Shown here one piece after another: positions 63,901-64,000 of a stretch of 64,000 bases of DNA. Where the stretch lies: the NCBI GenBank assembly GCA_029224185.1, contig CM055189.1:29666690-29730689 (forward strand). The letters run 5' to 3'. The notes under the pieces are model-generated. The model saw only the letters and a list, made by a program, of their open reading frames with translations. It made no database searches and was not told the origin of the DNA. This DNA comes from Karalla daura. Its lineage: Eukaryota > Chordata > Actinopteri > Chaetodontiformes > Leiognathidae. The position numbers and the translations under genes are program-made. Numbering within the stretch: the stretch's first letter is position 1; each line of letters starts with the position of its first letter.

Positions 63901-64000
63901 TTTTGAAATGAAAATGAAGCTTCAAAGTCAAAGCATGGCAACGTTGCAAATGTTTGTTTGTGGAGTTCTGTTTTTCCCATTCATTCTTATGGGAAAAAGC

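Larger units (their letters stand above)
41123..64000 (+). repeat. Right arm of the ~770-bp tandem satellite (30 units, open at the right edge)
   Basis: The array resumes in phase right after the insertion. Landmarks begin at 41601, 42300, 43070, 43840, 44610, 45381, 46151, 46850, 47620, 48389, 49162, 49933, 50704, 51475, 52248, 53019, 53791, 54562, 55339, 56110, 56881, 57654, 58425, 59197, 59968, 60745, 61516, 62287, 63059 and 63830. Spacing is 769-773 bp, with two 699-bp units and two 777-bp units. The 777-bp units contain a small local expansion near 55050 and 60456, where a GGAGAA-containing stretch is doubled. From about 48 kb the units belong to a subfamily with AGGAGAAGTG in place of AGGAGTAGTG, often GATGATGCTCG in place of GATGAGGCTCG, and often AAATGTGCC in place of AAATTGGCC. 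The last base still lies within a unit, so the array continues beyond the window. Confidence 0.97.

Noticed and set aside
1..64000. CRISPR array, rRNA/5S/tRNA cluster or bacterial repeat
   Set aside because: The repeat is 770 bp with no unique spacers. No A/B box pair of a pol III gene and no rRNA core was recognised. The LTR insertion indicates a eukaryotic genome.

Overview
The window is almost entirely one tandem satellite DNA. A unit of about 770 bp repeats head-to-tail on the + strand from base 1 to base 64000 and runs off both edges. One foreign insertion of 1,668 bp interrupts it (39455-41122). Using a fixed landmark in the unit (GTGCTGCTGAAA or its variant) I count 82 copies, 52 before the insertion and 30 after it. 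I recognise no protein-coding gene, rRNA, tRNA, CRISPR array or bacterial feature. The many 60-150 residue ORFs on both strands are shadows of a repeat that is moderately GC-rich and low in stop codons. They recur at the unit period and are broken by 1-, 4- and 71-bp indels. The organism is a eukaryote. The solo-LTR-type insertion and long satellite suggest an animal, plausibly a fish or other vertebrate, but the sequence alone does not fix the taxon.

Layout. From 1 to about 11 kb there are older-looking single units plus a 770-bp and a 1,539-bp local duplication. From 11 to 27 kb, blocks repeat at offsets of 3,076, 3,842, 5,385 and 3,844 bp, with a visible one-unit expansion. From 28 to 31.7 kb the units are diverged, with variable A-tracts. 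From 31.7 to 48 kb there is a higher-order region built with a 699-bp short unit carrying a 71-bp deletion. That region also holds the insertion, which has TG...CA ends, a perfect 10-bp terminal inverted repeat and a GTGT target duplication. From 48 to 64 kb lies a distinct subfamily containing two tandem copies of a 5,406-bp, seven-unit higher-order repeat in which I found no differences.

Inside the unit. Each unit carries a fixed set of short elements. The most interesting is a 14-bp match, on the - strand, to the vertebrate CTCF core consensus CCASYAGRKGGCRS. It is intact in about 57 of 82 units by my reading, always in the same orientation. Others are a CCAAT/p53-half-site dyad (ATTGGACATGCCCAAT), a 14-bp perfect palindrome (ACTGTGGCCACAGT) followed by TCGCGA, a CACCC-box-like site and two adjacent hairpins. 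The arrangement resembles CTCF-binding macrosatellites such as DXZ4. That function is an inference from motifs only.
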